A stretch of DNA of 64,000 bases, from the NCBI GenBank assembly GCA_037501455.1, contig CM074858.1, positions 97,498,001-97,562,000 of the forward strand, in the 5' to 3' direction. The stretch's first letter is position 1; every line of letters starts with the position of its first letter. The stretch is from Lantana camara (Eukaryota; Streptophyta; Magnoliopsida; Lamiales; Verbenaceae). The translations under genes were made by a program, and so were the position numbers. Below, in pieces: positions 10,661-21,311 of the stretch. The notes under the pieces were generated by a model. The model was not told the DNA's origin, did not search any database, and was given only the letters and a program-made list of their open reading frames with translations.

Positions 10661-12901
10661 CACCCGGAACGGTGGACCACCACATCCCCTGCACCGAAAC
10701 GCAAACCCACATATGAAATGGACCTTCATACATGACAGGTGTCGAATCCGTCAAAATAAATTATAATCCGGATTACGACTAAAATAGAGTATAGTGCAAA
10801 CGGGTCGAATCCACGGAGATTGGTTGAAAATAATTCTAATTAATCACAGGAAAACACACAAGAATTAACAAGTAAAAGTAAGGGGGGTTTTGGATTTAAC
10901 TAAACTAATTAAACTAAACTAAAAAAGCAATTAAATTAAACTAGAGAAACAATAGATAACTTGAAAGTAGGTTTTGATAAATCAGTGGGAAGACAATACC
11001 TAGCTAGGAATTACAATTCAGTTTAAGACATCGATCATAGACGCAAAGATAAATTTAGTTATTCAAATAGACTAGCTATAGCAGATAGAGACACTCGACT
11101 CCGCCTCGTTTTCTCTTAAATAATAGAATAACCTAGAGACACTCGACAGTTATTCCCTAATCAACTCACAAACCCTAGAGACACTCGATAGGATTCAATG
11201 AGTCAATAACATTAAGAATTAAGAAGACACTAGCCCGAATTAACCTAGTCACGACACGTGCAAGATTCAAATTCGATTATTAACTCCCTTAGTGAATCAG
11301 ATTCGACTTTACGACTTCTTATCACTAATGCACCACTAATTATCTATCTAGCACCACGCATACTTCATGCAATCAAGAATGACAATATGCAATTAAATCT
11401 ACTTAGATGATCGTGCACTATCACTAAGCAAACAAATCACAATAAACACGACACTCGGAGGATTAATAAATACTTGAAATAAAACTGAATTATAAAAACC
11501 AATTAGGTCTCACGATGTCAACAACATAAATTGTCAATTCCTAGCTAAGTACTACGGAAATTAGCTATGTAAAAACATAATGCTAAAAAATAAGAAATAA
11601 AATAAAGAGAAAGGAAAGATTTTACTCTTGTGTCGTCCTTCAAGCTGTTGCTGCGTCCAGCCCCAAGTTGCTGCGTGAAATATTGTATGAAAGTTGTCCA
11701 ATCTGCTCCCTCATAGTGAATATATATCCTCCAAAATAAGCTTCTCCCGATTCCTAGTCCAAATTGGACTTTTCTTCCTCATAACTAACTTGCTGTCCAA
11801 GATTGTTCCCAAAGGATAGCTCAATTAATTCCAAAATATACAGCCCTATCACAAAGTCATGCCAGGCCCCATAAATTAATTTGCCAATATTAAGTCCACC
11901 GTACGCAGCCCAATATCAACAAATACACTCCAATCTCCAAAATAAGTCAAACACACTCCAAACATCTTTAAATTGGGCCTCTCCCATTTGTTTCCATCAT
12001 GCTTGGCCCAACAACAAGTTAATTGCACAACTCAATCCAAGATTCTTCTTTATTTGGCCCAAAATTCCAAAAATAGCCCAACTGCATTAAAAACACGAAA
12101 ATACATCATGGCTCCAATATATATCTCAATTATGCACTAGAATGCAACCATTAAACATACGAAAAATATGGAATTAAGCACGTTATCAATACATGAGTCT
12201 AAGTCTCAGCGAACGGGAACCTACACTCACACACTAGGCTAATTGGGACTAAGGACCAACAGAGTGCGCAAAAACAATAAAAGAAATACGCGGAAGCCGT
12301 AAACAGGATCCAAAAAGAGTTCAAATTAACTTACATTAACATATACAATGGCCACACGGCCCAAAAGGTCGTGTATATACATCAAATATCCATAATTCTC
12401 CAAAGTATACAAGTCGGAGTATCAAATACATAAAAGGAGTATCTAATAGCAGGAAATATAAATGCAGCTCGACCTAGACTCAAAATTACTACACGACTCG
12501 AAGCACTTCCCTGCCTAACTCAAGACCACCTACAACGGGGAGGTAAGAAAAGAGAGGGTCAGTCAAAACTCGACAAAGTGAGGGGGCTAAACACACAACC
12601 ACACACGTATAAGTATAAACAGATCATATAACAAAGTGATAGTCATGAATCGAGGTTGGGGTTTTGCATACCAAATCATATTTAAAAAAAAAACAGATAA
12701 TACAAAAGGAAAATCCCATCTCGATCCATAATCTATCGAAACATAACATATGGCGAGTACGGACTTCCACTAACTTCTCAAAACATAACATAAAAACCGA
12801 ATTCATAATACATTTCCAACCCCACATCCATGGTGTTTCGGGAATCAAACACTCTCTACCTACAGTACAAACACATTCGGGGTAGCTAACCCACGATATG
12901 C
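10661..12901. repeat. older LTR-like sequence split by a solo LTR
   Basis: TGTAGCACCCGGAACGG at about 10659 looks like an LTR start. The sequence is interrupted at 10732 by the solo LTR and resumes at 12194, ending near 12901 where gypsy 3' sequence begins. The resumed part has AAATACGCGGAAGCC and AAGTGAGGGGGCTAAAC, which recall long gypsy LTRs. No coding capacity was seen, and the assignment is tentative. Confidence 0.3.
10728..12193 (-). mobile_element. gypsy solo LTR with 5-bp TSD
   Basis: Inverted copy of the gypsy LTR found at 38545-40029. LTR borders TGACAGGTGTCG (10733) to CGTTATCA (12188), 1,456 bp, flanked by ATACA (10728-10732) and ATACA (12189-12193). Matching blocks include the three TAGAGACACTCGA repeats and CACGACACGTGCAAGAT. 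It is a solo LTR left after LTR-LTR recombination. It is diverged at its 5' end (reads TGATAACGTGC against TGTTAGCATGC). Confidence 0.9.
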
Positions 12902-13454
12902 CTTAAATTCGATTTTTTTTCTGCATTGACTATTTTTACTTGTTGTTTACTTGACTTAGAGGATGTTAGAAATTATGAATGATTTGCCCCGTTTTGAACG
13001 TGTTTGCTTAAGCTTGAGCTTGGAATTTTTACTAGAACTTAATAGGCAATTAAATGCATGAAAGATTATGTGAAATTTGATTAATTAGTACATTGTCATA
13101 CCCTTATCATGCGCACTAATTGAACAATTTATGTACTTTGCTTAGATAGGTTGGTTATATTTTTTAATAAAATTCTGAAAGTTAATTAGAATCCACTTTA
13201 GCTGCCTTCGAAGCGAAATAGATTGATTGACGAGTAATTCGGGAGATGACTTAGGCATTCGTTGTGTTTTTGGCCTTTATATGATTTTCACTAAATAACA
13301 TAGCCCCATTGACCCCATTGAGCGTTAGTATTGTGCAAAATTTCTTTCTTAGCCGCGTTATAAGCCTAATGCACAATACAATTTCCTACCCTTGTTTTTA
13401 TTTACTCCTTGGTTACTCATTTTCTTTTTGGGATTGCATTAATGATGTCTAGAC
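12902..13454 (+). mobile_element. gypsy 3' internal fragment (left flank of chain)
   Basis: About 550 bp matching 37278-37830 and 43703-44228: CTTAAATTCGATTT, then ATGATTTGCCCCGTTTTGAA, GACGAGTAATTCGGGAGATG, and ending GATGTCTAGAC. It is cut at 13454/13455 by the first chain LTR. In the other copies the sequence carries on with TTCCCTTTTGGAATTGATTT. Confidence 0.9.
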
Positions 13455-14605
13455 TGTTAGGAATAGTTCCCTAGAAAGCCGATTCGACGTAATCTGCTTT
13501 GGGACTTTTCTTGTATCACAGACAATCTTTGAATAATATACGATTGATCATAGGCAAACACTTCTTTATATGCCAATACGTGTTTTGTGTGTTTCCATTA
13601 CGTGCGCATGTATGAGAACTCCCCTAATCCTGATGACTTTAGGACTCTACCATTTAGGTGAAATGGTTCATGAAACGAGCCCTATATCACATAAGTCATG
13701 ATTAGTAAAATACTCCAAGCCGATGAGTCCTACAGACAGTGGGAGTGTCAACCTGACTCCTCTAAGGCTTGCTTGTGGGATCACGCCCTTAAGAAGGACC
13801 ACCTTGTTTCATGGAGGTGCAAAGTGTATAGTTGATACGTGCGTGATACATGAGGGTGCTTACTTTAATAAGTAAGTTCACTGAGGTGCCCCGTGTGAGA
13901 AGATTCCTAAATGGGAAAGGAAGTTTCTATTTCAGGAAATGGAAACTTCCAGATTAGGAAATATCTCACGAGTCATTGATGTGATTAATTGATCCTTAGA
14001 CTTGAGGTTCCTTGTCACTTTATGAATTAACTCTGTAGTCTTTGGTATAAGCTTTAAAGGGTGTCGCCTTAGACAACTGATTCAAGGCTTATGCTGGGGC
14101 TGCACAAGTGATTCATGAAAGTGAATGAGAATCAAGAAAGGACCTACACTTGCATATGCAAGGTGATCTCTTATTGTGTAAGTCTTTCATATGCCATATG
14201 GAGTCCTTGGCCAAGGCAGTAGATCAAGACATCAAGAAAAGGGTTTCTTGGATTGAGATCAAATGGATATGAAATGCACTTAGCTTTAAGACCGGATTAT
14301 TAGGGTTCTGATTATTCCCTTGCCCTAGATCTTGGTTGAGAGATAGTAAGTAGGAGGATTGTATCTCACATGAATCAATGACTTAAAGGTTATCTCGAAT
14401 CCGAACATTCCAATTCAGCTAGGGGTTAAACACCTGTTGCTAGACTATGGTCGTTTAATCTGTGGACTAATTAATTAATTAGTGAATTAATTAATTGGGG
14501 CCACTGCTAATTGAATTGAGAACCTAGAGGGTCACACACAACAACTTGGTTACATGAGTTGAGGCTTAAAAAATGATTAAACGAGTTAATCGAGCCTAAG
14601 GGGTT

Positions 14606-14677
14606 CCACACGTGTGAAATCACACGTGTGGCTCACGTGATTGGACACGTGTCATTAAGACACGTGTGCCACACGTG
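14606..14677 (+). promoter_or_regulatory. six-CACGTG cluster, chain LTR 1
   Basis: Six CACGTG cores in 72 bp, organised as paired palindromes such as CCACACGTGTG then CACACGTGTGG. Equivalent clusters lie in the other chain LTRs and element A. Confidence 0.6.
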
Positions 14678-14993
14678 ATTATGTGATGTTAAATAATTAA
14701 TGTGTTAATTATTTAATAGACTTTGGTTTAATTTTGAATTAAAAAGAAAGTCTAATTTTGGAGAAAATAATCTAGTTATTAATTAATTAGATAAAAATAA
14801 GTTATTTATTTTTATAATAAATAAAGTATAAAATTATCCAAAAATAGTTTGGCTATTTGTAGCTCTCTTAAAAGTTGACTTGAAATAGAATTCAAAGTCA
14901 AAGTTGGAAAATACTTGATGATCAAGTAATAGGAGAGAGAGGGACCAAATCCTTTGTCCATTAGGACTAGGTTCGGCCGCCCCTCCCCTTTCC

Positions 14994-15019
14994 TATATAT
15001 AGGGGAGCTCATGCTCCCC
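14994..15019 (+). promoter_or_regulatory. LTR 1 TATA box and hairpin
   Basis: TATATATA followed directly by GGGGAGC-TCAT-GCTCCCC, identical in layout to element A. Confidence 0.6.
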
Positions 15020-15716
15020 TTTAGAGCTAATAGACAATTCTTGGTTCATGTGTTGAACACCTTCCTTTCTCCAAGATTAAATAAAACCCTAGGTTAAGCC
15101 TAAACACTAACTAGAGAACTAGCATCCTTACTAGTTAGATTGTAGCCAAGTTGGTGGACTATCTCTAGAGACTTCAAGTTAGAAGTTTTGAAGATTCGAG
15201 CTTTACCAAAAGTGGGGATTAAGCAAAACGATCAGAAGGGATGATGAAACGATTCTGAACCCAACAGAAAACGAGTGAAAAAATCGAACCAAAGAAGATG
15301 GCGAAAACCGTTCGTCCATATCCTGAAAGATGAGTTTTTTCACGAGGGTTTTATGGCTGGCAGATTTCTACTTTCGCAAAACTGTTTTTCGAAGGGAGTT
15401 TCAATCATGCCTTTCTCGCTTCATGTTTCTTTCTTTATGTTATATTGTTAAGAACTTCCCTAACATGATTTGAATCTAGGTTGGTGTGGATTGTTATCCC
15501 GACAATGGATTCTGAAGTAGAAAGAGACTTTCGAGGGACGGGTTGTCAAGCCGCGAGAAGAGCGTTCTTGGGTGGCTTGAAACGCTTCAAGAAAGAATAA
15601 ACGAAAAGTAAGTTTTCTATCTCTACGAATTTGGTTACACGATTGCGAGTCCAAGATCCTTTTGTTGGAAAATTTTTTTAAATTCCGCTGCTTTCTGATT
15701 CGTGTTTTCCAACAAG

Positions 15717-15729
15717 TGGTATCAGAGCC
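15717..15729 (+). other. primer binding site, body 1
   Basis: TGGTATCAGAGCC starts two bases after the LTR end and is complementary to the 3' end of initiator Met tRNA, the standard plant copia primer. Confidence 0.92.
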
Positions 15730-15994
15730 ACCTCGTTAATCGTGTTTCTGATTCATCTCAATTATACTGAATTTGGTAGAAATTCTTAGGCTTGATGCGA
15801 TTGAGTATTTGTAATTGTTTTAGAAAGCCTGAATTACGAAACTGTATTTTTTCCTGAAAGTTTCTGAAAATTGGTTTTTGCAAAATTTAATTTTTGAAAA
15901 CTATTTTAGATTTGAAACTGTATAAACTGTTTTTGGATTTCTTGGATTGGTTTTGCTTTTTGAATGAAAACACGAAACGAAAACCCGGATTACG

Positions 15995-16415
15995 ACGAAC
16001 ACGCGAAACCCCGCGCGCGAAGGAGTCGCGCGCGCGGGCTTCGCGCGCCGCCGCCCGCCTGTGCTAGGCGTGCGCAAGGGCAACCGCCCAGGCTTGGCCG
16101 GGACAGACCGCCCAGCCGCCCAGCTCCTCCCGCACGCCTGTGCGGGAGCCTCCCGGGCGCGCCTAGGGGGCCGAGACAGGCCGCCCGCCGTTTCGCCCAG
16201 GCTGGGCGAGAATCCCGCAAGGCGTGCGGGATAGCTCGCCCAGGCCGCCCGCTGTCGCCCGCCATCCTTGCCGAGAAGAGCTGCGTGCAGGAGCGCGCGG
16301 CGTGCACGCCCAGCGCGCGCACTCGCGCTGCCTTGGCCGCGCGCAGTGTGCGCCTGTCGCGTGCACGCGCGCGCACGCCCGCAACGAGCAGCCCGTCTCG
16401 TGCAAGGGCCCCGTT
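15995..16415. other. GC-rich island in leader, body 1
   Basis: About 420 bp extremely rich in CGCGCG, GCCCGCC and GCCCAGGC words inside a leader that is otherwise AT-rich. Long frames are open on both strands (up to 185 aa) simply because AT-rich stop codons are rare; none shows a domain, and frames on both strands are equally long. The minus-strand element has a shorter, diverged version (52549-52750). It may be captured host DNA or an expanded GC repeat. Confidence 0.75.
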
Positions 16416-17383
16416 TTCGTAGTCCGTGTTTTTCGTGTTTCGTGCAATCCAGTCCCAATTTTATTTTTAATTTTAAAATTTTATTTTTGAATAAAACTTA
16501 AAATTGGGATTTTTGAGAAATTGAAACGGTTTATATTTTGGGAAAATACATCTTTGATAAAATTATTAATTTTCAGAAATTAATTGGAATTTTATCTGTT
16601 TTGGTAATTGGGATTTATTGAAAACTTTTATAAATAAGACTCGCATCAAGTCGTGTTTTAAGTCATTAGGACTTGAAACGGGAATTTTAATTTATTGGCT
16701 AAATTTAAATTCTCGCAAAAGCATGTTAGGTGATCATGGGTTTAGATCTATGTATGGTTTTAATTTATGCACATGGATGGTTTAAATTGGAGTTGGAGCC
16801 CTATAGTTGCGTTTTTCAATTGAGGTTGGAGCCTCACTTATGTGCGTACTGTTATGTGATTTATTATGTGGCTTTCCATATTACTGTTTTTGAGGCCGGG
16901 GTATGCCCCGTGTAATTGTCTAAGGCCAATATGAAGATTGAGCCTTATTACTTTATGTCTTTTTCTTTTTATTGTAATTTGAGAGTAGAGATAGGTGGTG
17001 AGGTTTTATTTTCATTTTGGAGACAATGCACCCATGGAGTAAGATGGACCACATTCAAGTAACAAGGAGGCCATAAGTGAAGACCCCTCATAATGTTAGG
17101 GAGGGGAATCTCAATTGTTAAATGTAATAGAGATAGGGCTCGTATTTTGTTACCGCTTTCCCTTATGTGATTTAAACTGTTTATGTGGCATGTATGTTAG
17201 AACTTGTGATTGTGGAGTGGCTCCCGCATATCACGCATAAGATAGGTAGAACCCATGATCATTACATGTTAGTATCATGCTAGGACATGTTATCTGTTTA
17301 TGTGCTTGTTTGAAATGCATTTAAGTTGTACTTGCATTAATCAAGACTAATTAAATTGGATAACATATATGTTGGTGAGGTCG

Positions 17384-17872
17384 AACCGAACAACTCTTCG
17401 GTTGATTCGAAAATTCCCATTAAATATTAAGCTCATTTCGAATAATAGGTATTTAATTCGAGATGCAAATTTTGAATTAAATTCCTAGCATTCCATCAAT
17501 AGGTTTTAAGTTTAGTAAGTAAAGCTAGTTATTGTCCGCGAGTCGTGGGATAGCTAGTGGAGCTTATTAGTTCTTAGTTACCTAATTGATCATTTTAAAT
17601 GATCAATATTTCATGGTCAATTTTAGCAAGGGCGATGTCCGCGAGTCGTGGGTCGTTCGAACTAAGTTTTGATCATGATCTTATGATTGATGGGTCTGGC
17701 TTAACGCCTAAGTAAATATGGATGTCGCACGAGTCGTGGGTCCATATTGAAAGATAGGTGATGCAAAAATAATTACTAAGAGTTCTAAAGGTGTTAGAAT
17801 TGGTAAGTTGTACCTACCTAGGGTTTTACTTAGAATGTCCGCGAGTCGTGGGTTCGAGGTAAAATGCTTAGG
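17384..17872 (+). other. conserved multi-hairpin leader domain, body 1
   Basis: A first hairpin has stem AACCGAA (17384-17390) and TTCGGTT (17397-17403). Four 17-nt motifs TGTCCGCGAGTCGTGGG follow at 17533, 17636, 17723 (variant TGTCGCACGAGTCGTGGG) and 17836. Each motif folds on itself (CCGCG with CGTGG, loop AGT; in the variant CACG with CGTG). Each is enclosed by a different pairing flank: CTAGTTAT/ATAGCTAG, GGGCGA/TCGTTC, AATATGGA/TCCATATT, and an interrupted TTACTTAGAA/TTCGAGGTAA. A further palindrome, ATTGATCATTT with its complement, lies at 17585-17607. The pairing is visible in the sequence; a role in the RNA is inferred. Confidence 0.7.
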
Positions 17873-18054
17873 ATCTTAGTACCCATTGGGAAAAGCGTTC
17901 CTCTTAGATCTTTGGGAATTATAGATCTTTGAAAAACAGTGGGAGCTACATTAGATTAAAGACCTTATCTTTTGTATATCGTTATAATTCAGCATGCCCA
18001 CATTTTCTCTGCTTAGCATTTAGGTTGTAGTTCTGTGATTCTCTACAATATGAA

Positions 18055-21000
18055 ATGCAAACCCATTCGTATCCATCCTTAAGTCAAATAAGTTGACTAA
18101 GTCCTGACTAACTCTAAATGGCTTCGGATCCTAAAATTCATTTTAGAATCCGACTGGAGAAAGGCGTTCTCTAAAGGGCGAAGTTTTCAATTGTGAAAAG
18201 TCGACCCGGGCCAAAAGAGAAGCAATCTGAGGTGAATGGATTTTTCCAAACCACTTAAGAGCAATTGAACCACCTCATAAAAATGTTACAAGGTATAACA
18301 TTATGGAATTATTCAATATCCCAAATGAGGAAACAAGTGCACACGAACAAGGTCTAAAGATCTTATTTGAAGATCTTATGGTCTTGATCATCAACTGAGA
18401 AAAGAGTTCTCAATGCACTGATTGCTTACATTGCTTCCACCATCATTCAAACCTTTTATGCTCAACTAGAATGATGCTAATGTAGCATAGTTAATCATTT
18501 AGTTGATAATGATTGACAGCATCCTTAAGAAGGAATAAAAGGTTGAGATGGTTAATTCTTCTTCTAAACTCCCTAAGTTAAAGGCTTGAACGCCTAAAGA
18601 AGAAGAAACCCTTAAGAGCCCAATGGAGGGGCATGTAAGGGGTACGCCCAAAAGACACTAGAGATCAAATTGGACGTTTGCTTCTATGGTAGCAAATAAG
18701 GACTTTGAAAGAGAACTGCATAGAGTATGAGTACTCTGAAATGTTACCTCGTTTAGTAATTCTACTAGGAATAGAATTCACTAGTCTTGAGTCAATTCTG
18801 CATAATCCGTTGTGCAAAGATTCAAGGCACTAATGTTCTGAACATACAACGAGATAACAAAAGTAAGTGAGATGACAAAGCTTCGAATTACTTTGGAACG
18901 TTGAGATATAAAAGGATTAGCAAGTCAGACACCTTAGGATCATTCTATGAAAATGAACCTATAAAGTTGACTTCCTGTGAATCCTATCTCAAAGGGAAAC
19001 GTTCCCGAAACATAGTTTGCGTGAAACGTGGAACGTGCCAAAATTCTAGTGGATATCGATCCATGCTGATGAGTGTAAGATGCTTAATGTAAGCACTAGA
19101 TACAATCATCAGTTTAATCATTATGAATGAATATACTTATTGAAGTACAAATTCGAAACTTATATGAAATTCTTAGAATTTCAAAAGGAGGTTAGGAACC
19201 GAAGTAGTCGTAAGTTATAGGTAAATCGATATGATCGAGATAGCCAATATCTTAGCAACTAATTCCTTGGTCATCCTAGAGATAATAGGATTATCTCTCA
19301 GTAAACTAATTCGAGAACACATTAATGTTTCCGAATGATGGAATGAAACCTAATAGGATATGGTCGATTCCATAGTAAGCTTTACTGACTTATAATCATT
19401 CTAGGAATAAACTACTAGAATATGCAGTTAGAGATTTTGAATTTAGTACCTTCCAAAATCAGTCCTTTAGTTGCACTATGCAAAGTGGCATACTAAATTC
19501 CCTAATTATTCTTATCCAAGAATTCAATGGAATCCTCTTACATGAAGAGGATAGTGGGAGATAAGCTTGAAATGAGTTCAAGTTTATGCAATGATATTGG
19601 ATATCGTTTCTGCAATTCCCTTAGACAAAGGTTGTTTTTCTCAGGGAATGTACCTTTCCTAAGGAATCGTTCCTATAGAAGAAGAAAGGCAAGCAAGCAG
19701 ACCTCAAAGAAATTTGAGAAAAAATATCTATGCCACATATAGAAGAAACGAGCCCATCTGATAAAACTTAGCTAAATTTTAGAGTATGTACACGTGTGAA
19801 AACCCTTCTCTTAAGATGCGTTTAGAACGCGTTCCTAGATAACCAAGGAATTACTTGAAGAGGAGACACTGTCAGATTTGGAATCTGAGTAGTGTAAGCA
19901 AGCCTTGAAATCCAATATGGATTCCATATACTCAAACCAAGTTTTGACCTTGGTTGAACCACCTGATAGGATCAAGCTCCTACAGCTTCGAGTAAATGGA
20001 AAGCATTACAACCTTCTTGACGGTTGAAATGCAAAAGTCCATTTGGATTGTGTTTACCATATCCTCATATTCTGACTATGAGATATGATAAATGAATATG
20101 AGAACTATCTTGTTCAATATGAGATTGAAAGAGAGTGAAATAAGGTATTTCTATAAATCTCATATTCAGTGGGAGTATGCATAAGGTATGCAAATCCCTA
20201 AAGTCAATCTGTGGATTGATAAAGGCTTCTAAGAGTTAGACAATTCGATTCCATAGGATAGTCAAATCGTTTGACACAGATAGAAGTCGAATAAGTCTCA
20301 GAGTGTACATATGAAAGTTAGTGATGTAAGAGTCAATCTTGGTTCTTTAGAAGACGATGTCCTTCTCATTAGGAATGTCAAGGATGACGTGAAAGTTACC
20401 AATTCTTGTTTAAGAAACAATTTGACATGAAAGATCTTAGTGATTATCCTAAATTCTCAACATTCAGATCTATAGAAGATAGATCTAAGAGCATAGATGG
20501 ATTATCACAAAAACGAGTACATAACCACCGTACTAAAAGGAGTTTAGTATGGACAATGGAACATCTCTTTTGAAGAGTATGTGTCCTAAGATAACTTTGA
20601 GAAAGTTAGAATGTCCAAAATCCCTTTAAGTGAAAGGGTGCATAATGTATGAAAAGTTATGTACTAAATTAGATATGGCGCAACACTAAGCGTAGTAGGC
20701 CGAATCTAATATGACCTCAGAGAAGGTCATTAGATCTCTGTAAAGGATGTCCTCAGAGTACTTGAGAAGAAATGAGGATATGTATTAGTTTACAGAGCCC
20801 AAAAGATCTTGTTGTTAGAAGGATATTTGATGTAACCGTTCATCAAACATAAATGATTATGAAATCATTGAAAGGATACAACTTCTACCAGAATGGTAAT
20901 GCAATGTGTTGGAAAGGGGTTCCAAGGACGGACATTGCAAAACTCAACTATCGTAGTTGAGAACTTAGTCGTATTATATAATACTAAGTTAAGTGTTTGG

Positions 21001-21293
21001 GTAAGAAACTCCATCTAACTTGTTAGATGAAGTTCCTAGCATGAAAACAACTCCTTGATCATATTGTATGATAAAAAGGATGGTTGCTCAAGTAAGAGAA
21101 CCAAGACCTCACCAAGAGACTGAACACGTGATTACGAATCACTTTATAAGGAAAAGGTGTTTCCTAAGAGATGTGTAAACAAGAGGGTCATATCAGCAGA
21201 GAATATAGCAGATCCACTTTGGAAACGCCCAAAGTCAATAGGGTCTCTAAGTGCATCTTGAGAAGATGGGACTTAGAGTACCTAAATGGCTTT
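18055..21293 (+). pseudogene. decayed copia gag-pol, body 1
   Basis: About 3.2 kb co-linear with element A's gag-pol (3.9 kb) but with many substitutions, small deletions and stops. Recognisable scraps are GATGACAAAGCTTCG before the integrase finger, AATTTCAAAAGGAGGTTAGG, TAATAGGATTATCTCTCAGT (IN core), CAATTTGACATGAAAGATCT (RT MKDL) and AGAATATAGCAGATCC near the RNase H end. No frame longer than about 70 residues survives. The 3' end beside the polypurine tract is better kept. Confidence 0.85.
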
Positions 21294-21300
21294 TACGGGC

Positions 21301-21310
21301 AAGTGGGAGA
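21301..21310 (+). other. polypurine tract, body 1
   Basis: AAGTGGGAGA directly before the LTR start at 21312, same as element A. Confidence 0.85.
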
Positions 21311-21311
21311 T

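Larger units (their letters stand above)
13455..15714 (+). repeat. chain LTR 1
   Basis: TGTTAGGAATAGTT to TTTTCCAACA, 2,260 bp. Relative to LTRs 2 and 3 it lacks 12 bp in an ATTAATTA region near 14778 and carries several substitutions. It is longer than element A's LTR (1,955 bp), with extra sequence in the part after about 15200. Confidence 0.93.

Noticed and set aside
15717..15729. tRNA gene suggested by the tRNA-complementary sequence
   Set aside because: Only a 13-nt primer binding site is present, without the rest of a tRNA cloverleaf.
15901..16490. Open frames of 185, 152, 128, 94, 88 and 77 residues on both strands in the GC-rich island (repeated at 23770 and 31659)
   Set aside because: They overlap one another on both strands, are Arg/Ala/Pro-rich without domains, and result from GC-rich sequence having few stop codons.
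17533..17852. CRISPR-like array (repeated 17-mer at ~100-nt spacing)
   Set aside because: The spacing is uneven, the spacers pair with each other around the motif, and the context is a plant retrotransposon leader.
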